Below, one piece after another: positions 46,308 through 57,653 of a stretch of DNA of 64,000 nt. Every line of letters begins with the position of its first letter. The first letter of the stretch is position 1. This stretch comes from Pseudomonas sp. B21-023. Lineage in GTDB: Bacteria; Pseudomonadota; Gammaproteobacteria; Pseudomonadales; Pseudomonadaceae. The DNA is taken from assembly GCF_024749165.1 (NCBI RefSeq), contig NZ_CP087190.1, positions 1,324,001-1,388,000 on the forward strand. Reading direction: 5' to 3'. The notes beneath the pieces were generated by a model, which worked only from the letters and a program-made list of their open reading frames with translations, did no database searches and was not told where the DNA came from. The position numbers were made by a program, and so were the translations under genes.

Positions 46308-47453
46308 GTGCAGATCCAGGGTCACTATGAGCTGAAGTTCGAGGCGGTGCGCGACGCTTTCGCCGCGTTGTTCGAAGATCCCCAGGAACGTGGTGCCGCG
46401 TTGTGCATCCAGGTCGGCGGAGAAACCGTGGTCGATCTGTGGGCCGGCAGTGCCGACAAGGATGGCCGCGAGGCCTGGCACAGCGACACCATCGCCAACC
46501 TGTTCTCCTGCACCAAGACCTTTACCGCCGTCACCGCCTTGCAACTGGTGGGCGAGGGCAAGCTCGCACTCGACGCTCCGGTGGCGCGCTACTGGCCGGA
46601 GTTCGCCCAGGCCGGCAAGGACCAGGTCACCCTGCGCCAACTGCTCAGCCACCGTGCCGGCCTGCCGGCCATCCGCGAGCTGCTGCCGGCCGAAGCCCTG
46701 TATGACTGGCAGGCCATGGTCGATGCCCTCGCCGCTGAAACGCCCTGGTGGACGCCCGGCAGCGAGCACGGGTACGCGGCGATCACCTACGGCTGGCTGA
46801 TTGGCGAATTGATCCGCCGTGCCGATGGCCGTGGTCCGGGCGACTCCATCGTCGCCCGCACCGCCAAGCCGCTGGGCCTGGACTTCCACGTCGGCCTGGC
46901 GGATGAAGAATTCCACCGCGTGGCGCATATCGCCCGCGGCAAGGGCAACCCTGGCGATGCCGCCGCCCAGCGCCTGCTGCAGGTGACGATGCGCGAGCCC
47001 GAGGCCTTGTCCACTCGGGCCTTCACCAACCCGCCGGCGATCCTCACCAGCACCAACAAGCCTGAATGGCGGCGCATGCAGCAGCCGGCGGCCAATGGCC
47101 ATGGCAATGCCCGCAGCCTGGCGGGCTTCTATGCCGGCCTGCTCGATGGCAGCCTGCTTGAGTCCGAACTGCTCGACGAGCTGACCCGCGAGCACAGCCT
47201 CGGCCAGGACCGCACCCTGCTCACCCAGACCCGTTTCGGCCTGGGTTGCATGCTTGACCAGCCAGACGTGGCCAACGCCACCTTCGGCCTTGGCGCGCGT
47301 GCCTTCGGTCACCCCGGCGCCGGCGGCTCTGTCGGTTTCGCCGACCCCGAACATGACGTGGCCTTCGGCTTCGTCACCAATACCCTCGGCCCTTACGTGC
47401 TGATGGACCCCCGCGCACAGAATCTGGTGCGGGTGCTTGGCAGTTGCCTTTGA
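46308..47453 (+). CDS. Class C beta-lactamase-family serine hydrolase (EstB-like esterase)
   Basis: 381 residues. Nucleophile Ser67 in SCTK (S-x-x-K, Lys70), a Tyr in GYAAITYGW corresponding to Y-x-N, and HPGAGGSVGF near the C-terminus in place of the KTG box. No signal peptide, so it is likely a cytoplasmic esterase rather than a beta-lactamase. GTG at 46308 chosen because GAGG lies 7 nt upstream. Confidence 0.88.
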   Translation: MQIQGHYELKFEAVRDAFAALFEDPQERGAALCIQVGGETVVDLWAGSADKDGREAWHSDTIANLFSCTKTFTAVTALQLVGEGKLALDAPVARYWPEFAQAGKDQVTLRQLLSHRAGLPAIRELLPAEALYDWQAMVDALAAETPWWTPGSEHGYAAITYGWLIGELIRRADGRGPGDSIVARTAKPLGLDFHVGLADEEFHRVAHIARGKGNPGDAAAQRLLQVTMREPEALSTRAFTNPPAILTSTNKPEWRRMQQPAANGHGNARSLAGFYAGLLDGSLLESELLDELTREHSLGQDRTLLTQTRFGLGCMLDQPDVANATFGLGARAFGHPGAGGSVGFADPEHDVAFGFVTNTLGPYVLMDPRAQNLVRVLGSCL

Positions 47454-47552
47454 TCGGGTAACGCGGGTATTGCCACGTCCCTTTGACTATCCTCAATGCC
47501 AACGCCTGAAGCGTATGGGCAAAATTTCTTTCTATTTCATGGTGTATCGCTG

Positions 47553-48530
47553 ATGTCTTCACATAAAACCTTAGCACTCGCCCTGTGCCTGGCCATGACC
47601 GGTTGTGCCAGCCACTCCCCGGACGCCGCAAAGGACGGTGGCCTGAACTGGTGGCCATTTGGTTCGGACAAGGTCGCTGACAAGGAAGTGAAGGAGGCTG
47701 TCGTCGAGAACGTGGCCAAGGCCGACGCCAAGTCCGAAAGCGGCAGCCGCTGGTGGTGGCCGTTTGGCAGCGATGAGAAGAAGGACAAGGTCGCGGCGGT
47801 GCCGAAGATCGACCATAAGGCCACGCAGGCCTGGCTTGACCAGTACGAGCCGAAGGTCCGCGAAGCGATCAAGGGCAGCAAGTTCGAGCTGGAGCGCCGC
47901 GAGGATTTGCTGGCGGTGACCATCCCGGTCGACAGCTCCTACAACCCTGATCGCCCGAACATGCTGCTGCCCGCGACCCTTGGCCCGATCACCCAGGTTG
48001 CCAAGGTCATCGAGACCGATACCAAGACCGCTGTGCTGATCCTCGGCCACGCCGACACCAGCGGCGCCATGGCCGCCAACCAGAAACTCAGCCTCGAGCG
48101 CGCCGCTTCGGTGTCGGCGATCTTCCGTCTCAGCGGCCTGCAGCGCGACCGCCTGATGCTCAAGGGTATGGGCGCGGTGATGCCGCGTGCCGCCAACGAC
48201 AGCGCTGAAGGCCGTGCCTTGAACCGCCGAGTCGAGCTGCTGCTGACCCCGCAGAACACCATGGTCGCGCTGCTGGCCAAGTACCAGCAGGCTGCCCCGT
48301 CGCCGGCTCCGGCGGCGATGGTTGCCACCCAGGACGCCAAGGCCCCGGCCGCCAAGCCTGTCGTCAAGGCCGCCGCCAAGCCGGCTGCGAAAAAGCCTGC
48401 CACCAAAGCCAAGGCGCCAGCCAAGGCCAGCACCGTCGCCAAGAAGAAAGCCGCTCCGGCCAAGCCAGCCGCGAAGAAGGCCGCCACCGACAAGAAAGTC
48501 GCCGCCAACAGCCCTGCGAAGACCAACTGA
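47553..48530 (+). CDS. OmpA-family lipoprotein with Lys/Ala/Pro-rich tail
   Basis: 325 residues: lipobox MTGC (Cys18), two copies of a WWPFGSD motif (about 32-38 and 69-75), an OmpA-like domain (about 130-235; LGHADTSGAMAANQKLSLERA, NRRVELLL) and a tail of about 60 residues made of AAKPAAKK/KAPAK-type units like histone H1 or AlgP. The basic tail would face the periplasm and could bind anionic polymers. Start at 47553 gives a canonical lipoprotein signal; no strong ribosome binding site was found. Confidence 0.87.
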   Translation: MSSHKTLALALCLAMTGCASHSPDAAKDGGLNWWPFGSDKVADKEVKEAVVENVAKADAKSESGSRWWWPFGSDEKKDKVAAVPKIDHKATQAWLDQYEPKVREAIKGSKFELERREDLLAVTIPVDSSYNPDRPNMLLPATLGPITQVAKVIETDTKTAVLILGHADTSGAMAANQKLSLERAASVSAIFRLSGLQRDRLMLKGMGAVMPRAANDSAEGRALNRRVELLLTPQNTMVALLAKYQQAAPSPAPAAMVATQDAKAPAAKPVVKAAAKPAAKKPATKAKAPAKASTVAKKKAAPAKPAAKKAATDKKVAANSPAKTN

Positions 48531-48548
48531 TCGTCAAGGAAACGCAGC

Positions 48549-49196
48549 ATGACCCAATCCCTGGCCGATATGCGCCGCGACTACACCCGTGATGGCCTGG
48601 CCGAAGCCCAGGCTCCCGGGGAGCCGTTCGCGCTGTTCCACCACTGGTTCGCCGATGCGGTGAAGACCGAGCAGCTACCGGTGGAAGCCAACGCCATGAC
48701 CCTGGCCACTGTTGATGCCGAGGGGCGTCCGCATTGCCGGGTGTTGCTGCTCAAGGCGCTGGATGCACGCGGATTCACCTTTTTCACCAACTATGAAAGT
48801 GCCAAGGGCCAGCACATTGCGGCCAACCCTTATGCGGCGATGACCTTCTTCTGGCCGGCGCTGGAGCGCCAGGTGCGGATCGAGGGACGGGTGGAGAAGG
48901 TCACGGCCAAGGAGTCGGACGACTACTACCAGGTGCGCCCGCTGGGCAGCCGGCTAGGTGCCTGGGCGTCGCCGCAGAGCCGGGTAATTGCCGATCGAGA
49001 GGAGCTGGAAGGCCTGGTCAAGGCCACCGAGGCGCGCTTTTCCGACAGCCAGCCGCATTGCCCGGAGCATTGGGGCGGTTACCGCTTGCTGCCCGAGCGC
49101 ATCGAGTTCTGGCAGGGGCGTGCGAGCCGCTTGCATGACCGCCTGAACTACCGCCTGGTCGATGGCCAGTGGGCGCGCGAGCGTCTGGCGCCCTGA
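48549..49196 (+). CDS. pdxH: Pyridoxamine/pyridoxine 5'-phosphate oxidase
   Basis: 215-residue FMN enzyme making pyridoxal 5'-phosphate. Conserved features: [46 protein letters not shown]-like strand and the C-terminal [16 protein letters not shown]. Lies 18 nt after the OmpA lipoprotein gene. Confidence 0.97.
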   Translation: MTQSLADMRRDYTRDGLAEAQAPGEPFALFHHWFADAVKTEQLPVEANAMTLATVDAEGRPHCRVLLLKALDARGFTFFTNYESAKGQHIAANPYAAMTFFWPALERQVRIEGRVEKVTAKESDDYYQVRPLGSRLGAWASPQSRVIADREELEGLVKATEARFSDSQPHCPEHWGGYRLLPERIEFWQGRASRLHDRLNYRLVDGQWARERLAP

Positions 49197-49203
49197 CAAG
49201 AAT

Positions 49204-49222
49204 GGGGCCGCGACGCGGCCCC
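49204..49222. terminator. GC hairpin between convergent pdxH and small membrane-protein gene
   Basis: GGGGCCGC (49204-49211) pairs perfectly with GCGGCCCC (49215-49222) around GAC. No T tract. Confidence 0.5.
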
Positions 49223-49226
49223 ATCA

Positions 49227-49457
49227 TCAACGAGACCCCGTCGCTTCCCGCTCCAGCCACGCCGCCAACTCCTTGCGCCGCACCTTCTCCACCCGCGCCC
49301 GCTCCAGCAACTTGAGCATTAAGACCTGCTTCGCCGGATCCTCCCCGGCCAGCGACAGCGCCAGGTCTCGGTCCATCCAACGGCGCATGCGCACATACAG
49401 CCACCCGTGAAAATACAGCCCGGCGACCGTCACGACGACGACGATGAAGTAATCCAT
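49227..49457 (-). CDS. Small single-helix membrane protein
   Basis: 76 residues from the ATG at 49455-49457 (AAGGA 5 nt upstream). One membrane helix at 3-20 (YFIVVVVTVAGLYFHGWL) followed by a basic, helical tail (RMRRWMDRDLALS, LLERARVEKVRRKEL), probably cytoplasmic. Not recognised. Confidence 0.7.
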   Translation of the reverse strand: MDYFIVVVVTVAGLYFHGWLYVRMRRWMDRDLALSLAGEDPAKQVLMLKLLERARVEKVRRKELAAWLEREATGSR

Positions 49458-49603
49458 GGCTATCCTTGGTCTCATCTGTAGGCCCGCATTTCAGCCAGCA
49501 ACGGCTGTACCTGAGCTGAATGAAAACAATTTTATAACGTTTGCGCCGTGACACTTGTCAAGGCGCGGAGTCTAATGGACACCTGTCTTATGGAGATTGT
49601 CCC

Positions 49604-50068
49604 ATGCGTAAATCCGCTTTGCTGCTGGCCAGCTTCACCACCGTGTCGCTGCTGCTGGGCGGCTGCCAATCGTCGCTGACCGGCGACAGCTACTCCCGTG
49701 ATGAGGCCCGCCGCGTGCAGACCGTGCGCATGGGTACCATCGAATCCCTGCGTCCGGTGAAGATCGAAGGCACCAAGACGCCAATCGGTGGCGGCGCTGG
49801 CGCCATTGTCGGTGGTGTCGCCGGCAGTGCCGTCGGTGGTGGCCGTGGCAGCATCGTCGCGGCGGTGATCGGTGCCGTGGCCGGTGGCCTTGCGGGTTCC
49901 GCTGCCGAAGAAGGCCTGACCCGCACCCAGGGTGTCGAGATCACCGTGCGTGAAGACGACGGCAGCATGCGTGCCTACGTGCAACAAGTGCAGCAGAACG
50001 AGATCTTCCGTGTGGGTGAGCGTGTACGCATCATGACTGTCGACGGCACCAGCCGCGTCACTCACTGA
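49604..50068 (+). CDS. slyB: SlyB-like glycine-zipper outer-membrane lipoprotein
   Basis: 154 residues: lipobox LGGC (Cys21), YSRDEARRVQTVRMGTIESLRPVKIEG, then a glycine-zipper two-helix region (GGGAGAIVGGVAGSAVGGG, AAVIGAVAGGLAGS) and a C-terminal beta part (EITVREDDGSMRAYVQQ). GGAG 8 nt before the ATG. The family stabilises the envelope under PhoP or related control in other bacteria. Confidence 0.9.
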   Translation: MRKSALLLASFTTVSLLLGGCQSSLTGDSYSRDEARRVQTVRMGTIESLRPVKIEGTKTPIGGGAGAIVGGVAGSAVGGGRGSIVAAVIGAVAGGLAGSAAEEGLTRTQGVEITVREDDGSMRAYVQQVQQNEIFRVGERVRIMTVDGTSRVTH

Positions 50069-50082
50069 CAGCACGCTTGAAA

Positions 50083-50123
50083 AGAAAACCCCGACCGGCT
50101 TGGCCGTGTCGGGGTTTCTTTTT
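50083..50123. terminator. Intrinsic terminator after slyB
   Basis: AAACCCCGAC (50086-50095) pairs with GTCGGGGTTT (50108-50117), followed by CTTTTTG and preceded by an A run; can serve both convergent genes. Confidence 0.9.
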
Positions 50124-50143
50124 GTCTGCGAAAGACGATCGGG

Positions 50144-51757
50144 TTAGTCGTTCAACCCGAGGATATCCCGTGCCACCGCTTCGGCGATTCGAATCCCGTC
50201 GACGCCGGCGGACAGGATGCCGCCCGCGTAGCCTGCGCCTTCACCTGCCGGGAACAGGCCCTTGAGGTTGAGGCTCTGGAAGCTGGCGTCACGGGTGATG
50301 CGCAGCGGCGATGAGGTGCGGGTTTCGATGCCGGTCAGCACTGCGTCGTGCAGGTTGTAGCCCTTGATCTGGCGGTCGAAGGCCGGCAGCGCTTCACGGA
50401 TCGCCTCGATGGCGAAGTCTGGCAGGCTCGGTGCCAGGTCGCCCAGGGTCACGCCCGGTTTGTAGGAGGGCTCGACGCTGCCCAGCGCGGTGGATGGGCG
50501 CCCGGCGACGAAGTCACCAACCAGCTGCGCCGGTGCCTGGTAGTTGCTGCCGCCCATCACGTAGGCATGGGCTTCCAGGCGCTCCTGCAGCTCGATACCG
50601 GCCAGCGGGCCACCTGGATAGTCGCGCTCGGGGTCGATACCGACGACGATGCCGGAGTTGGCGTTACGTTCATTGCGCGAGTATTGGCTCATGCCATTGG
50701 TGACCACGCGGCCAGGTTCGCTGGTGGCGGCGACCACGGTACCGCCCGGGCACATGCAGAAGCTGTATACCGAGCGGCCGTTCTTGGCGTGGTGCACCAG
50801 CTTGTAGTCGGCGGCGCCGAGTTTCGGGTGGCCGGCGTACTTGCCCAGGCGCGCCTTGTCGATCAGCGACTGCGGGTGCTCGATGCGGAAACCGACCGAG
50901 AACGGCTTGGCCTCCATGAACACACCCTTGGCGTGGAGCATGCGGAAGGTGTCGCGGGCGCTGTGCCCCAAGGCCAGCACCACATGGCGCGAGTGCAGCT
51001 GTTCACCGCTCTGCAGCACCACGCCCGTGAGCTGCTCGCCATCCACCAGCAGGTCGGTGACCTTCTGCTCGAAGCGCACCTCACCGCCCAGGGTGATGAT
51101 TTCCTCGCGCATCTTCTCGACCATGCTGGTCAGGCGGAAGGTACCGATATGCGGCTTGTTGATGTAGAGGATCTCGTCGGGTGCACCGGCCTTGACGAAC
51201 TCTTCCAGCACCTTGCGGCCGTGGTGGTTCGGGTCCTTGATCTGGCTGTACAGCTTGCCGTCGGAGAAGGTGCCGGCGCCGCCTTCGCCGAACTGTACGT
51301 TGGATTCGGGGTTGAGCACGCTCTTGCGCCACAGGCCCCAGGTGTCCTTGGTACGCTGGCGCACCTCTTTGCCGCGCTCGAGCACGATCGGCTTGAAGCC
51401 CATCTGCGCCAGCAGCAGCCCGGCGAAGATGCCGCAGGGGCCGAAGCCGACCACGACCGGGCGCGCAGGCAGCTCGGCCGGGGCCTGGCCGACGAACTTG
51501 TAGCTGACGTCCGGGGCCACGCCGATCTTGGCGTCGCCTTCGAAGCGGCGCAGCAGTTCGTCTTCGTTGCTGGTTTCAAGGTCGATGGTGTAGATGAACA
51601 GCAGCTCGCTGTTCTTCTTGCGCGCATCGTAGCTGCGCTTGAACAGGGTGAAGCCGAGCAGTTGCTCATCGCTGATGCCCAGGCGCTGGACGATGGCGGC
51701 GCGCAACTCGTCGTCGGAGTGGTCCAGGGGCAGCTTCAGTTCGGTGATTCGTAGCAT
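50144..51757 (-). CDS. FAD-dependent dehydrogenase (COG2509 type)
   Basis: 537 residues. An N-terminal extension of about 85 residues precedes the Rossmann motif VVVGFGPCGIFAGLLLA. Family blocks include NVQFGEGGAGTFSDGKL, GHSARDTFRML, CMCPGGTVVAATSE and the C-terminal FAD segment GEGAGYAGGILSAGVDGIR. Conserved across pseudomonads; substrate unknown. The ATG at 51755-51757 (MLRITELKLP) matches homologues from memory. Confidence 0.88.
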   Translation of the reverse strand: MLRITELKLPLDHSDDELRAAIVQRLGISDEQLLGFTLFKRSYDARKKNSELLFIYTIDLETSNEDELLRRFEGDAKIGVAPDVSYKFVGQAPAELPARPVVVGFGPCGIFAGLLLAQMGFKPIVLERGKEVRQRTKDTWGLWRKSVLNPESNVQFGEGGAGTFSDGKLYSQIKDPNHHGRKVLEEFVKAGAPDEILYINKPHIGTFRLTSMVEKMREEIITLGGEVRFEQKVTDLLVDGEQLTGVVLQSGEQLHSRHVVLALGHSARDTFRMLHAKGVFMEAKPFSVGFRIEHPQSLIDKARLGKYAGHPKLGAADYKLVHHAKNGRSVYSFCMCPGGTVVAATSEPGRVVTNGMSQYSRNERNANSGIVVGIDPERDYPGGPLAGIELQERLEAHAYVMGGSNYQAPAQLVGDFVAGRPSTALGSVEPSYKPGVTLGDLAPSLPDFAIEAIREALPAFDRQIKGYNLHDAVLTGIETRTSSPLRITRDASFQSLNLKGLFPAGEGAGYAGGILSAGVDGIRIAEAVARDILGLND

Positions 51758-51860
51758 GGCAGGGTCCAGTATCCCGGCCATGGGCGGCCGGCGGCTTTAC
51801 ACAAACCGCCAAGTATAAGCTGTTAGCCGCCCCGACTGGCAGGATAAAAGCACCCGGTGA

Positions 51861-52538
51861 TCAGAGGTCGCGGGCGCCGCCGTAGTAGGCGCAGCCTTGC
51901 AGGGTCTTGCCGTCGATGCGCAGCTCGGCCTTGAGGTGGCGGATGGCGCCGGTGGCGCCGTCGACGCAGCGCTGTGGCGCGACCCACAGTTCGACACGCT
52001 GGCCGTTGGCCTCGCTGGACAGGCTCAGGCCGCCGCCGGGCAGCGCTTCTTCCAGGTAAGGCAGTGGCAACGGCTCCTGGCCGATGCGGTTGAGCACCAT
52101 GCCCTTGCCGCTGGCCTTGATGTCCCAGTCCGGCTCGTGGCCGCCGGCGCGGAGGGTCAACTGCTTGAAGTTGGGGTCTTCGCAGCCACGGTATTCGGAG
52201 GTGTCGAGGCGGTACAGGCGGGTCACGTCGAGCTGGCCGTCGCTGCCTGCCTGCTTGCTGCCGGCCATGCGCGCACGGACATCGGCGAACAGCTTGTCAC
52301 CGGCGTCGTCGGCCAGGGTGGCGGCTTCTTGCAGGATGCCGGTGCCAGCAGCGTCGTTGACGATGAAGCGGCGGCTTTCGTTACAGGGTTTGAACAGCAG
52401 ATGGCCGCCGGCCGCGCTCAGTTCGCCTTGCAGGCGGGTAGTGCCCAGGTTCGGGTCGACCGGTTTTTCGGCCAGCATCTGGCAGCCTGCGAACAGCGGC
52501 AGCAGGGCAGTGAGCAGCAGGGAAGGGGTGAGGCGCAT
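51861..52538 (-). CDS. COG3650-family lipoprotein
   Basis: 225 residues: lipobox FAGC (Cys19), a beta-rich first domain (TRLQGELSAAGGHLLFKPC) and a second with CEDPNFKQLTLRAGGHEPDW and a C-terminal GCAYYGGARDL. These blocks are the recurring elements of COG3650 proteins. Four or more Cys could form disulfides in the periplasm. Function unknown. Confidence 0.8.
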   Translation of the reverse strand: MRLTPSLLLTALLPLFAGCQMLAEKPVDPNLGTTRLQGELSAAGGHLLFKPCNESRRFIVNDAAGTGILQEAATLADDAGDKLFADVRARMAGSKQAGSDGQLDVTRLYRLDTSEYRGCEDPNFKQLTLRAGGHEPDWDIKASGKGMVLNRIGQEPLPLPYLEEALPGGGLSLSSEANGQRVELWVAPQRCVDGATGAIRHLKAELRIDGKTLQGCAYYGGARDL

Positions 52539-52629
52539 CAGGCGGGCTCCGGTATTCGGGCAAAAAGTGCCGGTCACGTTACCGAGCCTGCGGGGCCTCT
52601 ACAAGAGGCACGGCCTCATCGCGGCGCAA

Positions 52630-52654
52630 GAAAAAAGGGCCCGAAGGCCCTTTG
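52630..52654 (-). terminator. Intrinsic terminator of the bra/liv operon
   Basis: AAAGGGCC (52634-52641) pairs with GGCCCTTT (52646-52653) around CGAA. Read on the minus strand it follows braG and ends in six T. Confidence 0.88.
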
Positions 52655-52659
52655 ATCAT

Positions 52660-53361
<702 letters not shown>

Positions 53362-54129
53362 TTACGCCTCCCCCAGGTAGGCCTTGATCACATCAGGGTT
53401 GCCGCGGATCTCTTCCGGCGTACCGTCGGCCAGGGGCGTGCCCTGGTTGATCACCACGATGTGGTCGGAAATGCTCATCACCAGCTTCATGTCGTGCTCG
53501 ATCAGCAGCACGGTCACGTTGTGCGATTCGCGTAGGTAGGCGATGAGGGCCTTGAGGTCCTCGGTCTCCTTGGGGTTCAGGCCGGCGGCCGGTTCGTCGA
53601 GCATGATGATCCGCGGTTGGGTCATCATGCAGCGGGCGATTTCCAGGCGCCGTTGCTGGCCGTAGGCCAGGGTGCCGGCGGTACGGTTGGCGAACTCGGT
53701 CAGGTTGACCTTCTCCAGCCAATACTGCGCGCGCTCCATGGCCTCTTTTTCGCTGCGGCGGAAGCTCGGGGTCTTGAACAGGCCGGCGAAGAAGTTGGTG
53801 TTCAGGTGACGGTGCTGGGCGATCAGCAGGTTTTCCAGCGCGGTCATTTCCTTGAACAGGCGCACGTTCTGGAAGGTCCGCACCACGCCCTTGCGGGCGA
53901 TCTGATGGCCGGCCAGGCCCTGGATCGGCTGGCCGTCGAGCAGGATGGTGCCGCCGCTGGGCTTGTAGAAGCCGGTGAGGCAGTTGAACACGGTGGTCTT
54001 GCCGGCGCCGTTCGGGCCGATCAATGCCACCACCTGTTTTTCCTTGACGGTCAGGCCCACGCCGTTGACCGCCAACAAGCCGCCGAAGCGCATGCTCAGG
54101 CCGCTGACTTGCAGAATTTCGCGGCTCAT
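53362..54129 (-). CDS. braF: Branched-chain amino acid ABC transporter ATPase LivG/BraF
   Basis: 255 residues. Walker [10 protein letters not shown], the LivG-type signature region [15 protein letters not shown] and Walker [16 protein letters not shown]. The start overlaps the braE stop by 4 nt. Confidence 0.95.
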   Translation of the reverse strand: MSREILQVSGLSMRFGGLLAVNGVGLTVKEKQVVALIGPNGAGKTTVFNCLTGFYKPSGGTILLDGQPIQGLAGHQIARKGVVRTFQNVRLFKEMTALENLLIAQHRHLNTNFFAGLFKTPSFRRSEKEAMERAQYWLEKVNLTEFANRTAGTLAYGQQRRLEIARCMMTQPRIIMLDEPAAGLNPKETEDLKALIAYLRESHNVTVLLIEHDMKLVMSISDHIVVINQGTPLADGTPEEIRGNPDVIKAYLGEA

Positions 54130-55378
54130 CGCGGCAGCTCCATGTGCGGACGTTGCATGGGCAGCAGGCCCTGCGGACGCCAGATCATCATCAACACCAT
54201 CAGCGCACCGAACATCAGCATCCGGTATTCGCTGAACTCACGCATCATCTCCGGCAGCAGGATCATCACGATGGCCGCGAGAATCACGCCCAGCTGCGAA
54301 CCCATGCCCCCCAGCACGACGATGGCGAGGATGATCGCCGACTCGATGAAGGTGAACGACTCTGGTGTCACCAGGCCCTGGCGGGCGGCGAAGAAGCTGC
54401 CGGCGAAACCGGCGAAGCAGGCACCCAGGGTGAACGCCGAGAGCTTGATCACGGTGGGGTTCAGGCCCAGCGCGCGGCAGGCGATCTCGTCTTCACGCAG
54501 CGCTTCCCAGGCACGGCCGATCGGCATGCGCAGCAGGCGGTTGATCACGAACAGCGCCAGCAGGGCCAGCAGCAGGGCGACCAGGTAGAGGAAGATGACC
54601 TTGTTGATCGAGTTGTATTCCAGCCCGAAGAACTCGTGGAAGGTCTGCATCCCCTCAGCGGCGCGGCGTTCGAAGGTCAAGCCGAAGAACTCCGGCTTGG
54701 GGATGTTGCTGATGCCGTTGGGGCCGCCGGTCCAGTCGGTGAGGTTACGCAGGAACAGGCGGATGATCTCGCCAAAGCCCAAGGTCACGATCGCCAGGTA
54801 GTCACCGCGCAGGCGCAGCACCGGGAAGCCGAGCAGGAAGCCGAAGGTGGCGGCCATCAGGCCGGCGATCGGCAGGCAGACCCAGAAGCTCCAGCCCAGG
54901 TAGTGGGAGAGCATGGCGTAGCTGTAGGCGCCGACGGCATAGAAGCCGACGTAACCCAGGTCGAGCAGGCCCGCCAGGCCGACCACGATGTTCAGGCCCA
55001 GGCCCAGCAACACGTAGATCAGGATCAGCGTGGCGATGTCGACCGCGCCGCGGGAGCCGAAGAACGGCCAGATCAGGGCGACGACGATCAGGCCCATGAT
55101 CACCCAGCGCTGGGTTTTCGGCAGGGTCAGGAAGTTACTCACCGACGACGGTACCAGTTTGCGGTCGGAGCGGCGGCCCATCACCGAGCTCCACTGCTTG
55201 TCGAACAGCACGCGCAGGAACATCAGCACCGAGCACGCGGCGATGATGCCGATGGTGAACGAACCCTGGCTATGCACCACCAGGCTGATGCCATCGATGC
55301 TGAGTTTCAGGCCCAGCACCGGGAAGGCCACGGCCCAGACCAGCAAGGCGCTGAAGAACGCCTGTTTGAGATTTCTGT

Positions 55379-55382
<4 letters not shown>
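54126..55382 (-). CDS. braE: Branched-chain amino acid permease LivM/BraE
   Basis: 418 residues with about ten helices. Conserved LivM blocks: [28 protein letters not shown] and the EAA-like loop [26 protein letters not shown]. An N-terminal extension of about 90 residues is normal for Pseudomonas BraE. The start overlaps the braD stop by 4 nt. Confidence 0.95.
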
Positions 55383-56302
<920 letters not shown>

Positions 56303-56464
56303 TACAGCGCTCCTAAAAACCTGATTTGCATTTCTCTGGCGGGGGATGACCCCGGCCCATGTTCTCGTGTTCTACGCCACGTGATCTTGTGCGGGCACAA
56401 CCAGGAAACCGCGGGTGACGGTTTTAAGATTTTCAGGTGAACCGGCTCCCGGATCACGGGAATC

Positions 56465-56478
56465 AGGTTCATGAACCT
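56465..56478. promoter_or_regulatory. 14-bp perfect palindrome between braC and braD
   Basis: AGGTTCATGAACCT, 163-176 nt upstream of braD and 10 nt before the intergenic hairpin. Possible operator; no regulator assigned. Confidence 0.35.
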
Positions 56479-56487
56479 CGTAAAACA

Positions 56488-56513
56488 AAGCCCACTGCTC
56501 GCACAGTGGGCTT
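56488..56513 (-). terminator. Intercistronic hairpin/attenuator after braC
   Basis: AAGCCCACTG (56488-56497) pairs perfectly with CAGTGGGCTT (56504-56513). On the minus strand it follows the braC stop by 24 nt and is succeeded by TGTTTT. Partial termination would leave the binding protein in excess over the permease, as is common for such operons. Confidence 0.75.
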
Positions 56514-56537
56514 CTCGGTCAGCTATTAGTCACGCAG

Positions 56538-57653
56538 TTACTGAGGGGAGACTTCGGTCTTCGGCTTGCCGAAGTGCCATTCGTAGACCACGAACTTGAA
56601 GTCTTTCAGGTCGCCTTTCTCGTCATAGGACAGTTCGCCGGTCGGGGTCTTGAACTTGCCAGCGTGGATGGCGGCGGCCACCTTGTCGGTGTCTTCGGAC
56701 TTGGCAGCCTTGATGCCTTCGGCGATCAGCTGGACAGCCGAGTAGGCCGGGAACACGAACGGACCGCTCGGATCCTTGCCGTCGGCCTTGATGGCGTCGA
56801 CGATGGCCTTGTTCGCAGGGTCGGCGTCGAACGACTTCGGCAGGGTGACCAGCAGGCCTTCGGAGGCGCCCTGGGCGATCTGCGAGATGGAGTCGTTACC
56901 CACGCCTTCCGGACCCATGAACTTGGCTTTCAGGCCTTTCTCTTGCGCCTGGCGCAGGATCAGGCCCAGCTCCGGGTGGTAGCCGCCGTAGTAGACGAAG
57001 TCGACGTTGTTCTGCTTGAGTTTCTGGATGATCGAGGAGAAGTCCTTGTCACCGGCGTTCAGGCCCTCGAAGACGGCAACCTTGGTGCCCTTGCCTTCCA
57101 GGGTGGTCTTGACCGCGGTGGCGATGCCTTCGCCGTACTGCTGCTTGTCGTGCAGGACCGCAACGACCTTCGGCTTGACGTGGTCGGCGATGTAGTTGCC
57201 GGCGGCCGGGCCCTGGGCGCTGTCCAGGCCGATGGTGCGGAAGATCAGCTTGTAGCCACGGCTGGTGATGTCCGGGGAAGTGGCGGCGGGGGTGATCATG
57301 ATCACGCCTTCGTCTTCGTAGATGTCGGACGCAGGCTGGGTGGAGCTGGAGCACAGGTGGCCGATCACGTACTTGACGCCATCGTTGACCACTTTGTTGG
57401 CGACGGCCACGGCCTGTTTAGGGTCGCATGCGTCGTCGTATTCCTTGGCTTCGAGCATCTTGCCATCGACGCCGCCCTTGGCGTTGATGTCCTTGATGGC
57501 CTGTTTGGCGCCGACGAACTGCATGTCGCCGTACTGGGTCACCGGCCCGGTCTTGGGACCGGCGATGCCGATCTTGATGGTGTCGGCGGCAAACGAATGG
57601 CTGGCGACTCCGGCCAGAACCATCGCGGCAAACAGCTTGGAAATCTTGATCAT
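56538..57653 (-). CDS. braC: Branched-chain amino acid-binding periplasmic protein BraC/LivK
   Basis: 371 residues. Signal peptide about 23 residues ending SHSFA. The periplasmic binding fold begins IKIGIAGPKTGPVTQYGDMQ; Cys residues 76 and 101 in the precursor (DDACDPKQ, GHLCSSS) can form the conserved disulfide. GGAG 4 nt before the ATG. Delivers Leu/Ile/Val (and often Ala/Thr) to BraD-E-F-G. Confidence 0.96.
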   Translation of the reverse strand: MIKISKLFAAMVLAGVASHSFAADTIKIGIAGPKTGPVTQYGDMQFVGAKQAIKDINAKGGVDGKMLEAKEYDDACDPKQAVAVANKVVNDGVKYVIGHLCSSSTQPASDIYEDEGVIMITPAATSPDITSRGYKLIFRTIGLDSAQGPAAGNYIADHVKPKVVAVLHDKQQYGEGIATAVKTTLEGKGTKVAVFEGLNAGDKDFSSIIQKLKQNNVDFVYYGGYHPELGLILRQAQEKGLKAKFMGPEGVGNDSISQIAQGASEGLLVTLPKSFDADPANKAIVDAIKADGKDPSGPFVFPAYSAVQLIAEGIKAAKSEDTDKVAAAIHAGKFKTPTGELSYDEKGDLKDFKFVVYEWHFGKPKTEVSPQ

